64,000 bases of DNA, taken from contig NZ_CP045121.1 in the NCBI RefSeq assembly GCF_011492965.1, positions 4,030,001 through 4,094,000 of the forward strand, written 5' to 3'. Below the pieces are notes generated by a model. It worked only from the letters and a program-made list of their open reading frames with translations. It was not told the DNA's origin and ran no database searches. The stretch comes from Rubrobacter marinus. GTDB lineage: Bacteria > Actinomycetota > Rubrobacteria > Rubrobacterales > Rubrobacteraceae. The translations under genes were made by a program, and so were the position numbers. This document shows positions 44,881 to 54,874 of this stretch, piece by piece; positions within the stretch are counted from its first letter, which is position 1; each line of letters begins with the position of its first letter.

Positions 44881-46320
44881 TCAGGCCTCCAGGTTGGTCA
44901 TGATGTGCTTGATGCGAGTGTAGTCCTCCAGGCCGTACATCGAGAGGTCCTTGCCGTGGCCGGAGTGCTTGAAGCCGCCGTGGGGCATCTCGGCGACGAG
45001 GGGGATGTGCGTGTTGATCCAGACGCACCCGAAGTCGAGGCGGCGGCTGACGCGCATCGCGCGGCCGTGGTCGCGGGTGAAGACCGATGAGGCGAGACCG
45101 TACTGCACGCCGTTCGCCCACCTCACCGCCTCGTCCTCGTCGGAGAAGCGCTGGACGGTAATGACGGGGCCGAAGATCTCGTTCTGCGACGCCTCGTCGT
45201 CCTGCTCCAGGCCCGAGACGATGGTCGGCTCGTAGAAGTAGCCACGTTCCCCGACCCTGTGCCCGCCGGCGACCACCTCGGCGTGGTCCGGGAGCCGCTC
45301 GACCATGCCGGAGACGTGGCGCATCTGGTTGGCGTTGTTCAGGGGGCCGTAGAGGGCGTCCTCGTCGTCGGGAGCGCCAGTCTTCGTCCCCCTCGCCTGC
45401 TCGGCGAGCGCGGCGACGAAGTCGTCGTGCAGGCGCGGCGCCACGAGCACGCGGGTGGCGGCGGTGCAGTCCTGACCGGCGTTGAAGAACCCGCCGACGG
45501 AGATCGCCTCGGCCGCAAGCTCCAGGTCGGCGTCGTCGAAGACGATCACCGGCGCCTTGCCGCCGAGCTCGAGGTGGGTCCTCTTGAGGTCCCTGGCGGC
45601 GGCGCTCGCGACCTCCATCCCGGCGCGGACGGAGCCCGTGATCGAGACCATCTGCGGCGTCGGGTGCTCGACGAGGGCGCGCCCGGTCTCCCGGTCGCCG
45701 CAGACCACGTTGAAGACCCCGGCCGGCAGGAACTCCGAGGCGATCTCCGCGAGCATCACGGTCGAGACCGGCGTGGTGTCCGAGGGCTTGAGGACCACGG
45801 TGTTGCCGGCGGCGATGGCGGGGGCGAACTTCCAGACGGCCATCATCATCGGGTAGTTCCACGGCGTCACCTGGGCGCACACCCCGACGGGCTCGCGGCG
45901 GATAAACGAGGTCATCCCGGCCATGTACTCCGCGGCGGAGCGGCCCTCGAGGACGCGGGCGGCCCCGGCGAAGAACCGGATCTGGTCGACCATCGCCGGG
46001 ATTTCTTCTTCCATCGTCAGCCCGATGGGCTTGCCGGTGTTCTCGGACTCCAGCTTCACGAGCTCCTCGCCCCGCTCCTCGATCGCGTCGGCGATCCGGA
46101 GCAGCGCGAGCTGCCTCTCGGCCGGCGTCGAGTCGCGCCACCCCTCGAACGCCTCCTCGGCCGCCTCGAACGCCCGATCCACGTCGGCCTTGCCGGAGGC
46201 CGGCGCCTCGGCGAACCTCTCGCCCGTCGACGGGTTCTCCAGACCGTAGAAACCACCATCGACGGGGTCGACGCTCTCCCCGCCCACGAAGTTCTTCAGC
46301 CGCCTCACCTTCGTCTCCAT
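44881..46320 (-). CDS. aldehyde dehydrogenase, gamma-aminobutyraldehyde dehydrogenase type
   Basis: A 479-aa NAD-dependent aldehyde dehydrogenase. It has TPWNYPMMMAVWKFAPAIAAGNTVVLKPSD, the catalytic Glu region THLELGGKAP and catalytic Cys in FFNAGQDCTAATR. The best match by eye is the aminobutyraldehyde (PatD/Prr) group, which turns 4-aminobutanal from putrescine into GABA. Neighbouring amine oxidase and aminotransferase genes support this. Confidence 0.9.
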   Translation of the reverse strand: METKVRRLKNFVGGESVDPVDGGFYGLENPSTGERFAEAPASGKADVDRAFEAAEEAFEGWRDSTPAERQLALLRIADAIEERGEELVKLESENTGKPIGLTMEEEIPAMVDQIRFFAGAARVLEGRSAAEYMAGMTSFIRREPVGVCAQVTPWNYPMMMAVWKFAPAIAAGNTVVLKPSDTTPVSTVMLAEIASEFLPAGVFNVVCGDRETGRALVEHPTPQMVSITGSVRAGMEVASAAARDLKRTHLELGGKAPVIVFDDADLELAAEAISVGGFFNAGQDCTAATRVLVAPRLHDDFVAALAEQARGTKTGAPDDEDALYGPLNNANQMRHVSGMVERLPDHAEVVAGGHRVGERGYFYEPTIVSGLEQDDEASQNEIFGPVITVQRFSDEDEAVRWANGVQYGLASSVFTRDHGRAMRVSRRLDFGCVWINTHIPLVAEMPHGGFKHSGHGKDLSMYGLEDYTRIKHIMTNLEA

Positions 46321-46336
46321 GCTCTCCTCCTTCTCC

Positions 46337-47044
46337 TTAGTACTTGCAGCGGTCCACGGCGGCGCGCAGCGTCGCCCTGGCGCCCGAGCGCATAACGGAA
46401 CCGTGGGCCAGGATCACGGTCGCGAACTCCTCCCCGAGCAGCTTCGCCGCCGAGGATCTCGCGAGCGGCGGGTCCGCGCAGAACGCCTTGCGCACGCCGA
46501 CTCGGAGCTTGAGCGGCAGGCGTCCGAAGGCGTCGGCGGTGAACAGCAGGCCGTCGGCGTCGCGCAGGAGCGAGACGTGCCCGAGCGTGTGTCCGGGCGT
46601 CGAGATCAGACGAAAACCGGAGACCAGGTCGCCCTCTCGCAGCACCTTGCCGACCGGCACCGAAGGCGGCTCCGCGCCACGCGACATGTAGCGCAGAAAG
46701 GCGTTGCTCTGAGGATCCAGGGCTCTCCGGCCCGAGATCACCTCCGCCTCGTGCGGCGTAGCTCCGACCTCGGCCCGAGGCGCCCACTCCAAAATCCCCT
46801 TCAGCCCGCCGGTGTGGTCGTCGTGATGGTGGGTGATGAAGATGCGCTTGAGGTCCTCCGGCCCGGAACCGAGCGCCTCCAGGGCGCCCCGGACGCGCCC
46901 GGCGCTCGAACCGACGCCGGTATCCACGAGCGTCCAGCCGTCGTCGTTCTCCAAGAGCAGCATGTTGATGGCGTTCGAGAGCCCGATGGCATCCACGCGG
47001 TAGACGCCCTCCGCCACGAGCTCCGGCCTCTTGTCTTCGGCCAT
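46337..47044 (-). CDS. MBL-fold metallohydrolase
   Basis: A 235-aa metallo-beta-lactamase-fold protein with the metal motif THHHDDH, the downstream STPGHTLGHVSLL, and LFTADA. It shows the zinc ligands of glyoxalase II-like hydrolases. It sits between two aldehyde dehydrogenase genes with only 1 bp to the one upstream, so it may remove a thioester or aldehyde by-product of the pathway; that is a guess. Confidence 0.87.
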   Translation of the reverse strand: MAEDKRPELVAEGVYRVDAIGLSNAINMLLLENDDGWTLVDTGVGSSAGRVRGALEALGSGPEDLKRIFITHHHDDHTGGLKGILEWAPRAEVGATPHEAEVISGRRALDPQSNAFLRYMSRGAEPPSVPVGKVLREGDLVSGFRLISTPGHTLGHVSLLRDADGLLFTADAFGRLPLKLRVGVRKAFCADPPLARSSAAKLLGEEFATVILAHGSVMRSGARATLRAAVDRCKY

Positions 47045-47045
47045 G

Positions 47046-48494
47046 CTAGATCGTCCTCCTCCCGGGCTCGTCGTCGCGCCCGTAGGGATACCACCACTCC
47101 TTCTTCTCTACCCTGGGGTCGATGTGTACGTGCTTCGTCTCCTGGAAGGCTTCGAGGCCCTCGCGGCCGAGCTCGCGCCCGATGCCGCTCCCGCCGTAGC
47201 CGCCGAACGGGGCGGCGTCGTTGTCGGTGAGGGGGTCGTTGATCCAGACGGTGCCCGCCCGGATGCCGCGCATGCACCGGAGCATCTTCTCGAAGTCCCT
47301 CGTATAAACGTTCGCCCCGAGCCCGTACGGCACGGAGTTCGCCGCCTCGATGGCCTCGTCCAGGCTCCCGACCTCGACGACGGGCACCACCGGCCCGAAC
47401 GTCTCGTCGCGCATCACCCTCATCGAGGGCCCGACGCCGGAGAGCACGGTCGGCTTGTAGAAGAAGCCCCGCTCGCCCCAGCGCTCGCCGCCCGCGACGA
47501 TCCTCGCGCCATCCCTCACCGCCTCGCCGACGTGACGCTCGACCTTGCCGCGCCCCCCCTCGTTTATGAGCGGGCCGACGTCGGTCGTGGGGTCCATAGG
47601 GTCCCCGATCTTCAGCCCCTCGACGAAGCTCCTCGCGGCCTCGACGAAGTCGTCGGCTATAGGCTTCATCACGTAGAACCGCTCGGCCGAGGTGCAGACC
47701 TGGCCCGCGTTCAGGCACGCGGCCCACACCGCCCCCTGGGCAGCGACCTCCACGTCCACGTCGTCGCAGACGATAAACGGGTCCTTCCCCCCGAGCTCCA
47801 GGTTCGCGCGCATCAGGCGCTCCGCCGCGATCATCCCGACCTTCCGTCCCGTCTCCTGGCTCCCGGTGAACGCGACCATGTCCACGCCGGGGTGGCGAAC
47901 CAGCGCCTCCCCCACCTCCCCGGCCCCGTAGACCGCGCCCAGGAGCCCTTCGGGGAGGAGGCCGGAGATCAGGGCGTGCATCCGGCGCGTTGCGAGCGGC
48001 GTCTCCTCGGAGGGCTTGAGGACGACGGCGTTCCCGGCGGCGAGGGCGGGCGCGAGCTTCCAGGCCGCGAGCAGCAGCGGGTAGTTCCACGGCACGATGC
48101 ACGCGACGACCCCCACCGGCTCCCTGACGACGAGGGCAAGCTGCTGAGGCTCTATCGGGGCGGGCAGGTAACCGACGGAGTCGCGCGCGAGCTCGCCGTA
48201 GTAGTCGAAGCAGGCCGTCGTCCACCCCACCTCGTCGTGATTCTCGACGTAGGGCTTGCCGCCCTCGTGCGTCATCAGCGTCGCGAGCTCGTCGGCGGCC
48301 TCCCGCAGGGTCCGCGAGACCTCGTGGAAGATCTCGGCCCGTTCCAGACCCGAGACCCCCCTCCACTCCCCGAAGCCGTGCCGCGCCGCGGCGACGGCGG
48401 TGTCGAGCTCGGCGGCGGAGGAGACGGGGACCTCCTCGATGGTCTCCCCCGTCGCCGGGTTGATGACGTCCATGCGCCCGTTGTTCCCGCTCAT
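47046..48494 (-). CDS. aldehyde dehydrogenase (betaine-aldehyde/amino-aldehyde type)
   Basis: A 482-aa NAD(P) aldehyde dehydrogenase: VPWNYPLLLAAWKLAPALAAGNAVVLKPSEETP, catalytic Glu in LELGGKDPF, catalytic Cys in CLNAGQVCTSAER. The gene follows the APC permease by 6 bp. It differs clearly from the second dehydrogenase at 44881, so the pathway may use two aldehydes or a later semialdehyde. Confidence 0.9.
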   Translation of the reverse strand: MSGNNGRMDVINPATGETIEEVPVSSAAELDTAVAAARHGFGEWRGVSGLERAEIFHEVSRTLREAADELATLMTHEGGKPYVENHDEVGWTTACFDYYGELARDSVGYLPAPIEPQQLALVVREPVGVVACIVPWNYPLLLAAWKLAPALAAGNAVVLKPSEETPLATRRMHALISGLLPEGLLGAVYGAGEVGEALVRHPGVDMVAFTGSQETGRKVGMIAAERLMRANLELGGKDPFIVCDDVDVEVAAQGAVWAACLNAGQVCTSAERFYVMKPIADDFVEAARSFVEGLKIGDPMDPTTDVGPLINEGGRGKVERHVGEAVRDGARIVAGGERWGERGFFYKPTVLSGVGPSMRVMRDETFGPVVPVVEVGSLDEAIEAANSVPYGLGANVYTRDFEKMLRCMRGIRAGTVWINDPLTDNDAAPFGGYGGSGIGRELGREGLEAFQETKHVHIDPRVEKKEWWYPYGRDDEPGRRTI

Positions 48495-48500
48495 CCCCGC

Positions 48501-50035
48501 CTAGCCCTTCTCCGGCGGGGCGCCGACGGTCTCGGGGACCCGGGTCCTGCCGGCCGCGACCTCCGGGTCGACGGTCTCCGGTCGGCGGCCGAAGAACCGC
48601 TCGTTGCCCATCACGCGCCACACGACCATGAGGACGGCGCCGAGAAGCAGGAACCCGAGGCCCACGACGAGCGGGAGGCCGAGGCCGAAGATGGAGCCGC
48701 CGGTGTAGGAGGCGCCGGGGTCGGAAAGGTCCACCAGGGACCGGAAGAACAGGTAGGCGAGCAGGGTGGCCCCGAGCAGCGGAGCGACCCCGATAAACAA
48801 GAAGTTCTTCGCGCTCTTGAAGAGCTCCTTGCGGAAGTAGAGGACGCACGCGAACCCCGTGAGGGAGTAGTAGAAGGCGATCATGAGGCTCAGGGCGGCG
48901 ACCGTGTCGTAGAGGAAGTTCTCCGAGAAGATGTTGAGCGGCACGTACCAGGCCGTCGCGAGCACGGCGATCGCGATCGTCGCGACGTGCGGCGTCAGGT
49001 AGCGCGGGTGGACGTTGGCGAGGGACCGCGGCATTGCCCCGGCGAACGCCATCGAGAGCGAGGTGCGCGAGGCCGGCAGGATGGTCGTCTGCGTCGAAGC
49101 GAGGGCGGAGGTGAGGACGGCGAGCACCACGATCTTGTCCCAGGGAGAACCCAGGACGCCGGTGGCGACGGTCGAGAGGATGGCATCGTCGTCGGCGAAC
49201 TCCTCCACCGTCCCGAGGCCCGCGAAGGCGACCACGGCGGTCGCGACGGCGACGTAGGTGACGAGCAGGATGACCGTGCTGGCGACGGCGGCCTTGCCGG
49301 AGCTCGTCGCCCCGTCCTGCGTCTCCTCCGTGAGGTTCACCGAGCTCTCCCAGCCCCAGTAGATGAACACCCCGATCAAGAGCCCCCCGATCAGGGCCGT
49401 CGAGTCCGTGATGGCGAACGGCGAGAACCAGGAGGCTTCGGGCGAGATCGAGGTCTCCGGCGCACCCCCGAGAAGACCCTGTAGAGCGCCACGACGGCGA
49501 AGAGCAGCAGCGCCCCGACCTGCGCGACGATCAGGACGTCCTGCAACCTCGCCGAGAGCTCTATCCCGAGCACGCACACGAGCGTCATCAGCGCGATGTA
49601 GACCACGGCGAGCGCGGTCACGGCCCCCTTGGACTCCGCCGCCCCGTCCAACCCGAAGAGCAGGAACGTGTAGCGGCTCGCGACGTCGGCGAGGGAGCCG
49701 ATCACGAGGATGCCGGTCACGCTGACGGCCCAGCCGCCCATCCAGCCCACGTACGGCCCCATCGCCCTCGTCACCCACGAGAACGTCGTGCCGGCGTCCT
49801 GATCCACGCGGTTCATGTAGTAGAACGCCGCCGCGATAAAGAACATCGGCACGAACGACGCCAGCAGCACCGCCGGCGTCTGCGCCCCCACGGTGACGAC
49901 GACGAGCCCTATCACCGCGGCCAGGGAATACGCCGGCGCGGTCGAGGCGATCCCGATGATCAGGGCCTCACCGAAACCTATGGCGTTGCTCTTGAGTCCC
50001 TTCTCCCCCGTCTCCGGGGCCCTCACGCTCTCCAA
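48501..50035 (-). CDS. APC-family amino acid/polyamine permease (one apparent 1-bp deletion)
   Basis: A 12-helix APC transporter of about 510 aa. The N-terminal frame has IGFGEALIIGIASTAPAYSLAAVIG and YYMNRVDQDAGTTFSWVTRAMGPYVGW, the family signature. Near 49472 the frame is lost at GGGGG and continues GVFIYWGWESSVNLTEETQD and ALASTQTTILPASRTSLSMA. TTG start behind AGGAG. It probably imports the amine that the neighbouring enzymes degrade. Confidence 0.87.
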
Positions 50036-50090
50036 TTTGCCACTCTCCTCTCCCAAGAAAACCCGCAAAAGAGTCCCACCCGCATGACGC

Positions 50091-51405
50091 CTACGACACG
50101 GGAGCCCCCTTCCGGACAGCTCCGCCGCCACCTCCCGGGCAGCCCTCAGCCCGCCCTTCACGGCGCTGTTCATGAAGCTCGGCGCCGCCGCCACGGCCTC
50201 CGCCCCGCGAGGTGCAAGAGCCCGAAGGACCTCCCCGCGGCGCCGAGGCGCACCGCGTCCCCGGGCCCGGCTATAAAGTAGCTGCCCCGGGACCATGCGT
50301 CCTCGGACCAGGCCGCCTCCGTCACCGTCCCCGGCTCGGGGAGACCGAACATCCCCCGCAACAACGCCACGGCCCTCCGCTCGCGCTCCTCCCCCGGGAG
50401 ACGTAGCTCGGCCTCCAGCGGGCGTCCCCCGGCGAAGGAGACGACGCCGGTCTCCCCCCCGGGGCCGCGGACCGTCCACAGGTAACCCAGGGGCGTGTCG
50501 GTGACCGCCAGCGCCGGTGCCTCGACCGGTCCGTCGTAGACGAAGGCCATCTTGCGCACCACGCCGTAGCACTCCCCGGAGGCGAGCTCCCGCAGTGGGG
50601 GCGGCAGGGGCGGGTCGAACCGGATGCCCCCGTAGAGCGTGAACGGGAGCGCGAGCACCGCCCTCCCCGCCCGGAGCGTCCGGAGCGCGTCGGCGACCCC
50701 GTACCGTACCTCGACCCCGCCGTCCTGACGGAGCCCCACGACCGGCGAGGAGTAGCGCACCCGCTCGCCGAGACCCTCCGCGAGCCCCTCGGCGACCCGC
50801 CCGGCCCCGCCCTCGACCCGGTACTCGTTCCCCTTGCCGGGGCCGCCGCGCGTCGCCACCTTCACGGCGTACGAGTAGAACGACATCCGGGCAAGCGGCA
50901 CGGTGGACCCACACGTAGAAAGGAGCGTCTCGACGGCGTGCAGGCCGCCCTCGCTCATCCCATCGGCCCTGAGCCACGCCTCGACGCTGGGGTCATGATC
51001 CCCCGGGGCACCCTTCCAGGGCGCCTCCGGGTCCACGCCATCTGCCGCCTCCCCGAGGGCCTCGTGCATCCTGCGGTACACGGCGCGGTCGCGGTCCGAG
51101 AGCGGCATCTCCCCCGTCGTGCGTCCCCCGATGCTCCACAGGGACTCCTCCTTGCGCCGCGCGGCGGGGACGAGCCCCAGCCCCAGCTCAGCGACGAGGC
51201 GCTTCATCTCCCCGTGCGCGTCGTCCACCCACTCGCCGCCGAGGTCGACGGTGACGCCCCCGACCGCCGTCGTGTGCGTCCGGCCGCCGGGGCGGCTCCG
51301 GGCTTCGAGCACCACGACGTCGAGGCCCTTACCCGCGAGCTCGCGGGCGGCGACGAGGCCGGAGAGGCCCGCCCCGATCACGACCACGTCATGGGTGGCG
51401 CTCAA
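50091..51405 (-). CDS. flavin monoamine oxidase family protein (two apparent 1-bp deletions)
   Basis: An FAD amine oxidase of about 438 aa. The N-terminus has VVVIGAGLSGLVAARELA and VLEARSRPGGRTHT; GGEWVDD follows, and the end has the second FAD contact LHLAG then EAVAAAPSFMNSAVKGG in the next frame after a base lost at GGGG near 50190. A further loss near 50107 would give a natural stop at 50091. It would oxidise an amine to an aldehyde with H2O2 release. It overlaps no neighbour; the aminotransferase lies just upstream. Confidence 0.85.
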
Positions 51406-51409
51406 CGGC

Positions 51410-52772
51410 TCAGCTCCGGTAGCCCAGCTCCCGTTCCAGCTCGGTGAGCGCCTTGTCCGTGATCTCCGCGATCCTGCTGAGAATCTCCCTGTCGGCCACG
51501 AGCGCCGGGGAGTACTGGATGACCGGGTCCTCCTTGTCGTCGAAGCGGCACACGAGCCCGTTCTCCAGGAGCGCCTTGCTGAGGACGCCCTTGAAGTACC
51601 GCTGGTACTCGTCGCCCGTGAGGGGCGTCCCGTCCGCCCTCTCGGGGTTGACCTCGACCGCCCAGAAGAAGCCCATCCCCCTGACGTCCTTGACGATGGG
51701 GTGAGACTCCGCCATCCGCTTCAGCTCGTCCCCGAAGTGGCCCTCGAGGGCGTGGACGTTCTGCAAGAGCCCCTCGCGCTCTATGATCCTCATGTTCTCC
51801 AGAGCGACCGCGCTGGAGACCGGATGTCCCCCGAAGGTCGAGCCGTGCGAGAACATCGGGGCGTTGCGCCTCAGGACGTCGACCATCCTGTCGCTCACCA
51901 TGACGCCGCCCATCGGCGAGTAGCCGCTCGTGACGCCCTTGGCGAAGGAGGTCATGTCCGGCACGACGCCGAAGCGCTCGATGCCGAACCACTCGCCGAG
52001 GCGCCCGAAGGCGCAGATCACGGCGTCCGAGACGAGCAGGACCCCATGCCGGTCGCAGATCTCGCGCACCCGCCGCCAGTAGTCCGGCGGCGGCACGAGG
52101 CATCCGCCCGCGTTCTGCACCGGCTCCAGGATGACGGCTGCTATCTGGTCCGAGCCCTCCGTCTCGATCATCGCCTCGATCGCGTCCGCGGCACCCTCCG
52201 GGTCCTGCTGCGTGTTCCTGACGTGAAAGAAACCCGCCGGCAGCGGCTCGAACGGGGCCTTGAAGCTCGGCAGCCCCGTCACCGAGAGCGCGCCCATCGT
52301 CGTCCCGTGGTACGCCACGTCCCGCGAGATGATCTTGTACCGCCCCGGCTCGCCGTTGGCCTTGTGAAACTGGCGCGCGAGCTTTATGACGGTCTCGACG
52401 GCCTCCGAGCCGCTCGATACGAAGAACGCGCTGTTCAGGTCCCCCGGCGCGACCTCCGCGAGCTTCTGGGCCAGCTCCAGCGACCGCGGGTGCTGGAAGC
52501 TCCAATTAGGAAAGAACCCGAGCTCCTTCATCTGCCTGGCGGCGACCTCCGCAAGCTCCGAACGCCCGTGCCCGACCTGCGTCGTGAACAGACCCGCGAG
52601 CCCGTCCACGTACGAACGCCCCCTGTCGTCCGTCACGTAGCAACCCTCGCCGGAGACGATCACCGGCAGCTTCGCCCAGTCCTCGGCGAAGGGCGTGAAG
52701 TGCAAGAGCAGGTTCTCCGCCCCGCGAGCCCCTCCCTGCCCCGCTCCCCTCGAGACCGTGCATGACGTCCAT
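51410..52772 (-). CDS. class III PLP aminotransferase (one apparent 1-bp deletion)
   Basis: An omega-aminotransferase of about 455 aa. Landmarks: GEGCYVTDDRGRSYVDGLAGLFT, SSGSEAVETVIKLAR, YHGTTMGALS, EPVQNAGG, and the PLP Lys in MTSFAKGVTSGYSP. The Asp contacting PLP lies in VSDAVICAFGRLG, where the usual DEV reads DAV. The N-terminus is in another frame, restored by one base near 52718; the ATG at 52772 follows GGGAGAAGC. Likely a diamine or beta-alanine:pyruvate type given its neighbours. Confidence 0.88.
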
Positions 52773-52821
52773 AAGCTTCTCCCGACTCGCTTTCCCGGCC
52801 CAGCCGCAATAATATACAGTC

Positions 52822-52835
52822 GATCGTCGACGATC
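52822..52835. promoter_or_regulatory. candidate GntR operator
   Basis: Perfect 14-bp palindrome GATCGTCGACGATC in the 127-bp gap between the divergent aminotransferase and gntR genes. The GT-N2-AC core fits FadR-subfamily GntR sites. Confidence 0.5.
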
Positions 52836-52899
52836 AAGGGGAGGGCGACGGGGTAGAGATGGGGCATACTGGGGCGGTCGAGGAAGGGCAGGAGGCGTG

Positions 52900-53658
52900 A
52901 TGCGGAACGATGTCGCCGACGGGGGCGCGGGCGGGAGGCCCCGGTTGGGGCGGCTGAAGCTCGGTTCTCTGGCGGATGGGGCGTACGAAGCGGTTCGCGG
53001 TTCGATCATCCGGGGCGAGTTCGGGCCGGGCGACCGGCTCGTGGAGACGCGGCTCGCCGAGGAGATGGGCGTCAGCCGGGCGCCCGTGAGGGAGGCGCTC
53101 AAGCGGCTCGTGGAGGAGCAGCTCGTCGTCGAGAAGCCGCGCTACGGCACCTTCGTCCGCGAGTTCACCGCCCGCGACTTCGCCGACATCTACAACCTGC
53201 TCGGCGCCATAGAGAGCCTCGCCGCGCGCCTCATCGTGCGAGAGAACGCCTCCCTCGAGCCCCTGCAAGCCCTCGTCGGGGAGATGGAGCGCGCCGCGCG
53301 GGAGGGCGACCTCGTGGGCGTCGTCGACGCCGAGGTCCGCTTCCACGAGGAGCTGTGCGCCGCGGCGGGGAACCGCTACCTCTCCTCCGTCTTCCACTCC
53401 CTGAGCGGGCTCGTCCGGATGGCCCTCTCCCTCGACGATGCCACCTACGGCGACCTCGCCGACGTCGCCTCGGAGCACCTGCCGCTCCTCGAAGCATTGG
53501 GCAGCGGCGTCGAGGATCGGGCCGTCTTCGCCGTGCAGTCGCACCTGCACGGGATCGTCGGGGGCGAGGGGATCACACGCTTGGGCGGTGACCCCGACGC
53601 CGTCCTCCCCCCGCTCGTCTACCCCATCGAGCCCGACGGCCCCGCGTCCAGGGGTTGA
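52900..53658 (+). CDS. GntR-family regulator, FadR/FCD subfamily
   Basis: A 252-aa regulator. The N-terminal winged helix has AYEAVRGSIIRGEFGPGDRLVETRLAEEMGVSRAPVREALKRL, the GntR signature. The C-terminal FCD domain shows the metal/effector His residues (RFHEELCAAAGN and HLPLLEAL, HLHGIVGG). Divergent from the aminotransferase, which makes it the likely local repressor of amine catabolism. The ATG at 52900 follows GGAGG by 4 bases. Confidence 0.92.
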   Translation: MRNDVADGGAGGRPRLGRLKLGSLADGAYEAVRGSIIRGEFGPGDRLVETRLAEEMGVSRAPVREALKRLVEEQLVVEKPRYGTFVREFTARDFADIYNLLGAIESLAARLIVRENASLEPLQALVGEMERAAREGDLVGVVDAEVRFHEELCAAAGNRYLSSVFHSLSGLVRMALSLDDATYGDLADVASEHLPLLEALGSGVEDRAVFAVQSHLHGIVGGEGITRLGGDPDAVLPPLVYPIEPDGPASRG

Positions 53659-53720
53659 AAAGTTCTCCTCAAAGCTCCGCCAGAAGCGAAGCGGGCGGTC
53701 GCCCGGCTTCTGGAGCGCAA

Positions 53721-53757
53721 AAGGCGAGGGGGCCGGTCGGACCGGCCCCCTCGCCTT
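53721..53757. terminator. bidirectional terminator
   Basis: Perfect 16-bp arms at 53721-53736 and 53742-53757 with a TCGGA loop, between gntR and the convergent LPxTG gene. Confidence 0.7.
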
Positions 53758-53774
53758 GACGCGTGTGATCGTCC

Positions 53775-54593
53775 TTAGCGGTTGAGAATGCCGCGGGTCA
53801 CGAGGCCGCCGGCGAGGATCAGGAGCCCGGCCAGGCCCGCGATCGGGAGGATGCCGCCCGTGGAGGGGAGGATCTTCGCCGCGGAGGAGACGATGCCCTC
53901 TCCGCTACCGGTAGCGGGCAGCGTATCCTGCTCGGAGGCAGCGACTTCGGCGGCGTCGGTGGCCTGGTCGACGCCCTGACCGCCCGCCGGGACGATCTCC
54001 TGCTCGGAGGAACCGGTCTCCTCGACGAGCTCGATGGAGGAGAACGCGAGGGTGCAGCCGTACGCGGGGCCGTCGGTGAAGCACTGGGTCACCCCGGTCG
54101 CCTCGACCCTTTCGCCGGCGAGGCCCTCCGCCTCTTCGACGCTGTCGAAGCTGCCCACGAGGTAGTACTCGGTGCCCGTCGCGTCGTCGACGAGGTGCTG
54201 CCAGCCCCCGATCTCCACGACCTCGCCGACGATCGTGGCCTCCTCCTCGAGCCCCCTGACCCCCTCCACCTCGAGCGAGCAGATCGCGACGGTGCAATCG
54301 GCCGTGCCGTAGACCGTTGCGACCTCGCCCTCGAACGGGGCGAACAGGCCCTCGGCACCGTTGAGCACGTACTCCTTGCTCGTTGCGCCATCCACGACGT
54401 AAAAATATCCGCCCCGCTCGACCACCTCGCCGGTCACCGAGGCCGCCCCGGTGGAGGGCTGCTCGATCTGGTACTGGGCCTCACCCGCGCCCTGCGCCGC
54501 CTGCGACGGGGCCCCCTCCTGCGCATAGGCGGGGACCGCTATCGCCATCATCGCTGCTGCCGCCGCCGTCAGAACCGCAAGCCTGTTCGCCAC
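53775..54593 (-). CDS. secreted protein with two LPxTG motifs
   Basis: A 272-aa exported protein. From the GTG at 54593 (behind GAGAGGAGAA) a signal peptide ends near AVPAYAQ. The middle holds two similar beta-rich units (VTGEVVERGGYFYVVDGATSKEYVL and IVGEVVEIGGWQHLVDDATGTEYYL), each followed by a Cys-containing stretch. The end has LPATGSG, then 15 residues on LPSTGG, a hydrophobic helix and the tail RGILNR. Only the second motif has the sorting-signal layout. Function unknown; same design as the protein at 33818. Confidence 0.8.
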   Translation of the reverse strand: MANRLAVLTAAAAAMMAIAVPAYAQEGAPSQAAQGAGEAQYQIEQPSTGAASVTGEVVERGGYFYVVDGATSKEYVLNGAEGLFAPFEGEVATVYGTADCTVAICSLEVEGVRGLEEEATIVGEVVEIGGWQHLVDDATGTEYYLVGSFDSVEEAEGLAGERVEATGVTQCFTDGPAYGCTLAFSSIELVEETGSSEQEIVPAGGQGVDQATDAAEVAASEQDTLPATGSGEGIVSSAAKILPSTGGILPIAGLAGLLILAGGLVTRGILNR

Positions 54594-54874
54594 GACCGTT
54601 CTCCTCTCGTCCCCGGAAGCCCCGTCGGCCCCAATGACGAGCATGATGCGGATGTGACATTACGTCCCGGTAACAGAAAGGTGCGTTTTTCGGTAACAGT
54701 TTGTCTGAGCTGGCTTTCTTGCTTTCCAGACCCCCTTGCGGCGACGTTCTGCTGTGGAGTAGATCCACTCTGCGTGGGGCGTTGCGGCCGGGTTACGCTC
54801 TTGAACCTGCGGGAGAGGTGCTGACAGTCCTTGCCCCGTTGCGTTAGGCTATGGCGAGATCGGAGGTGGCGTCC

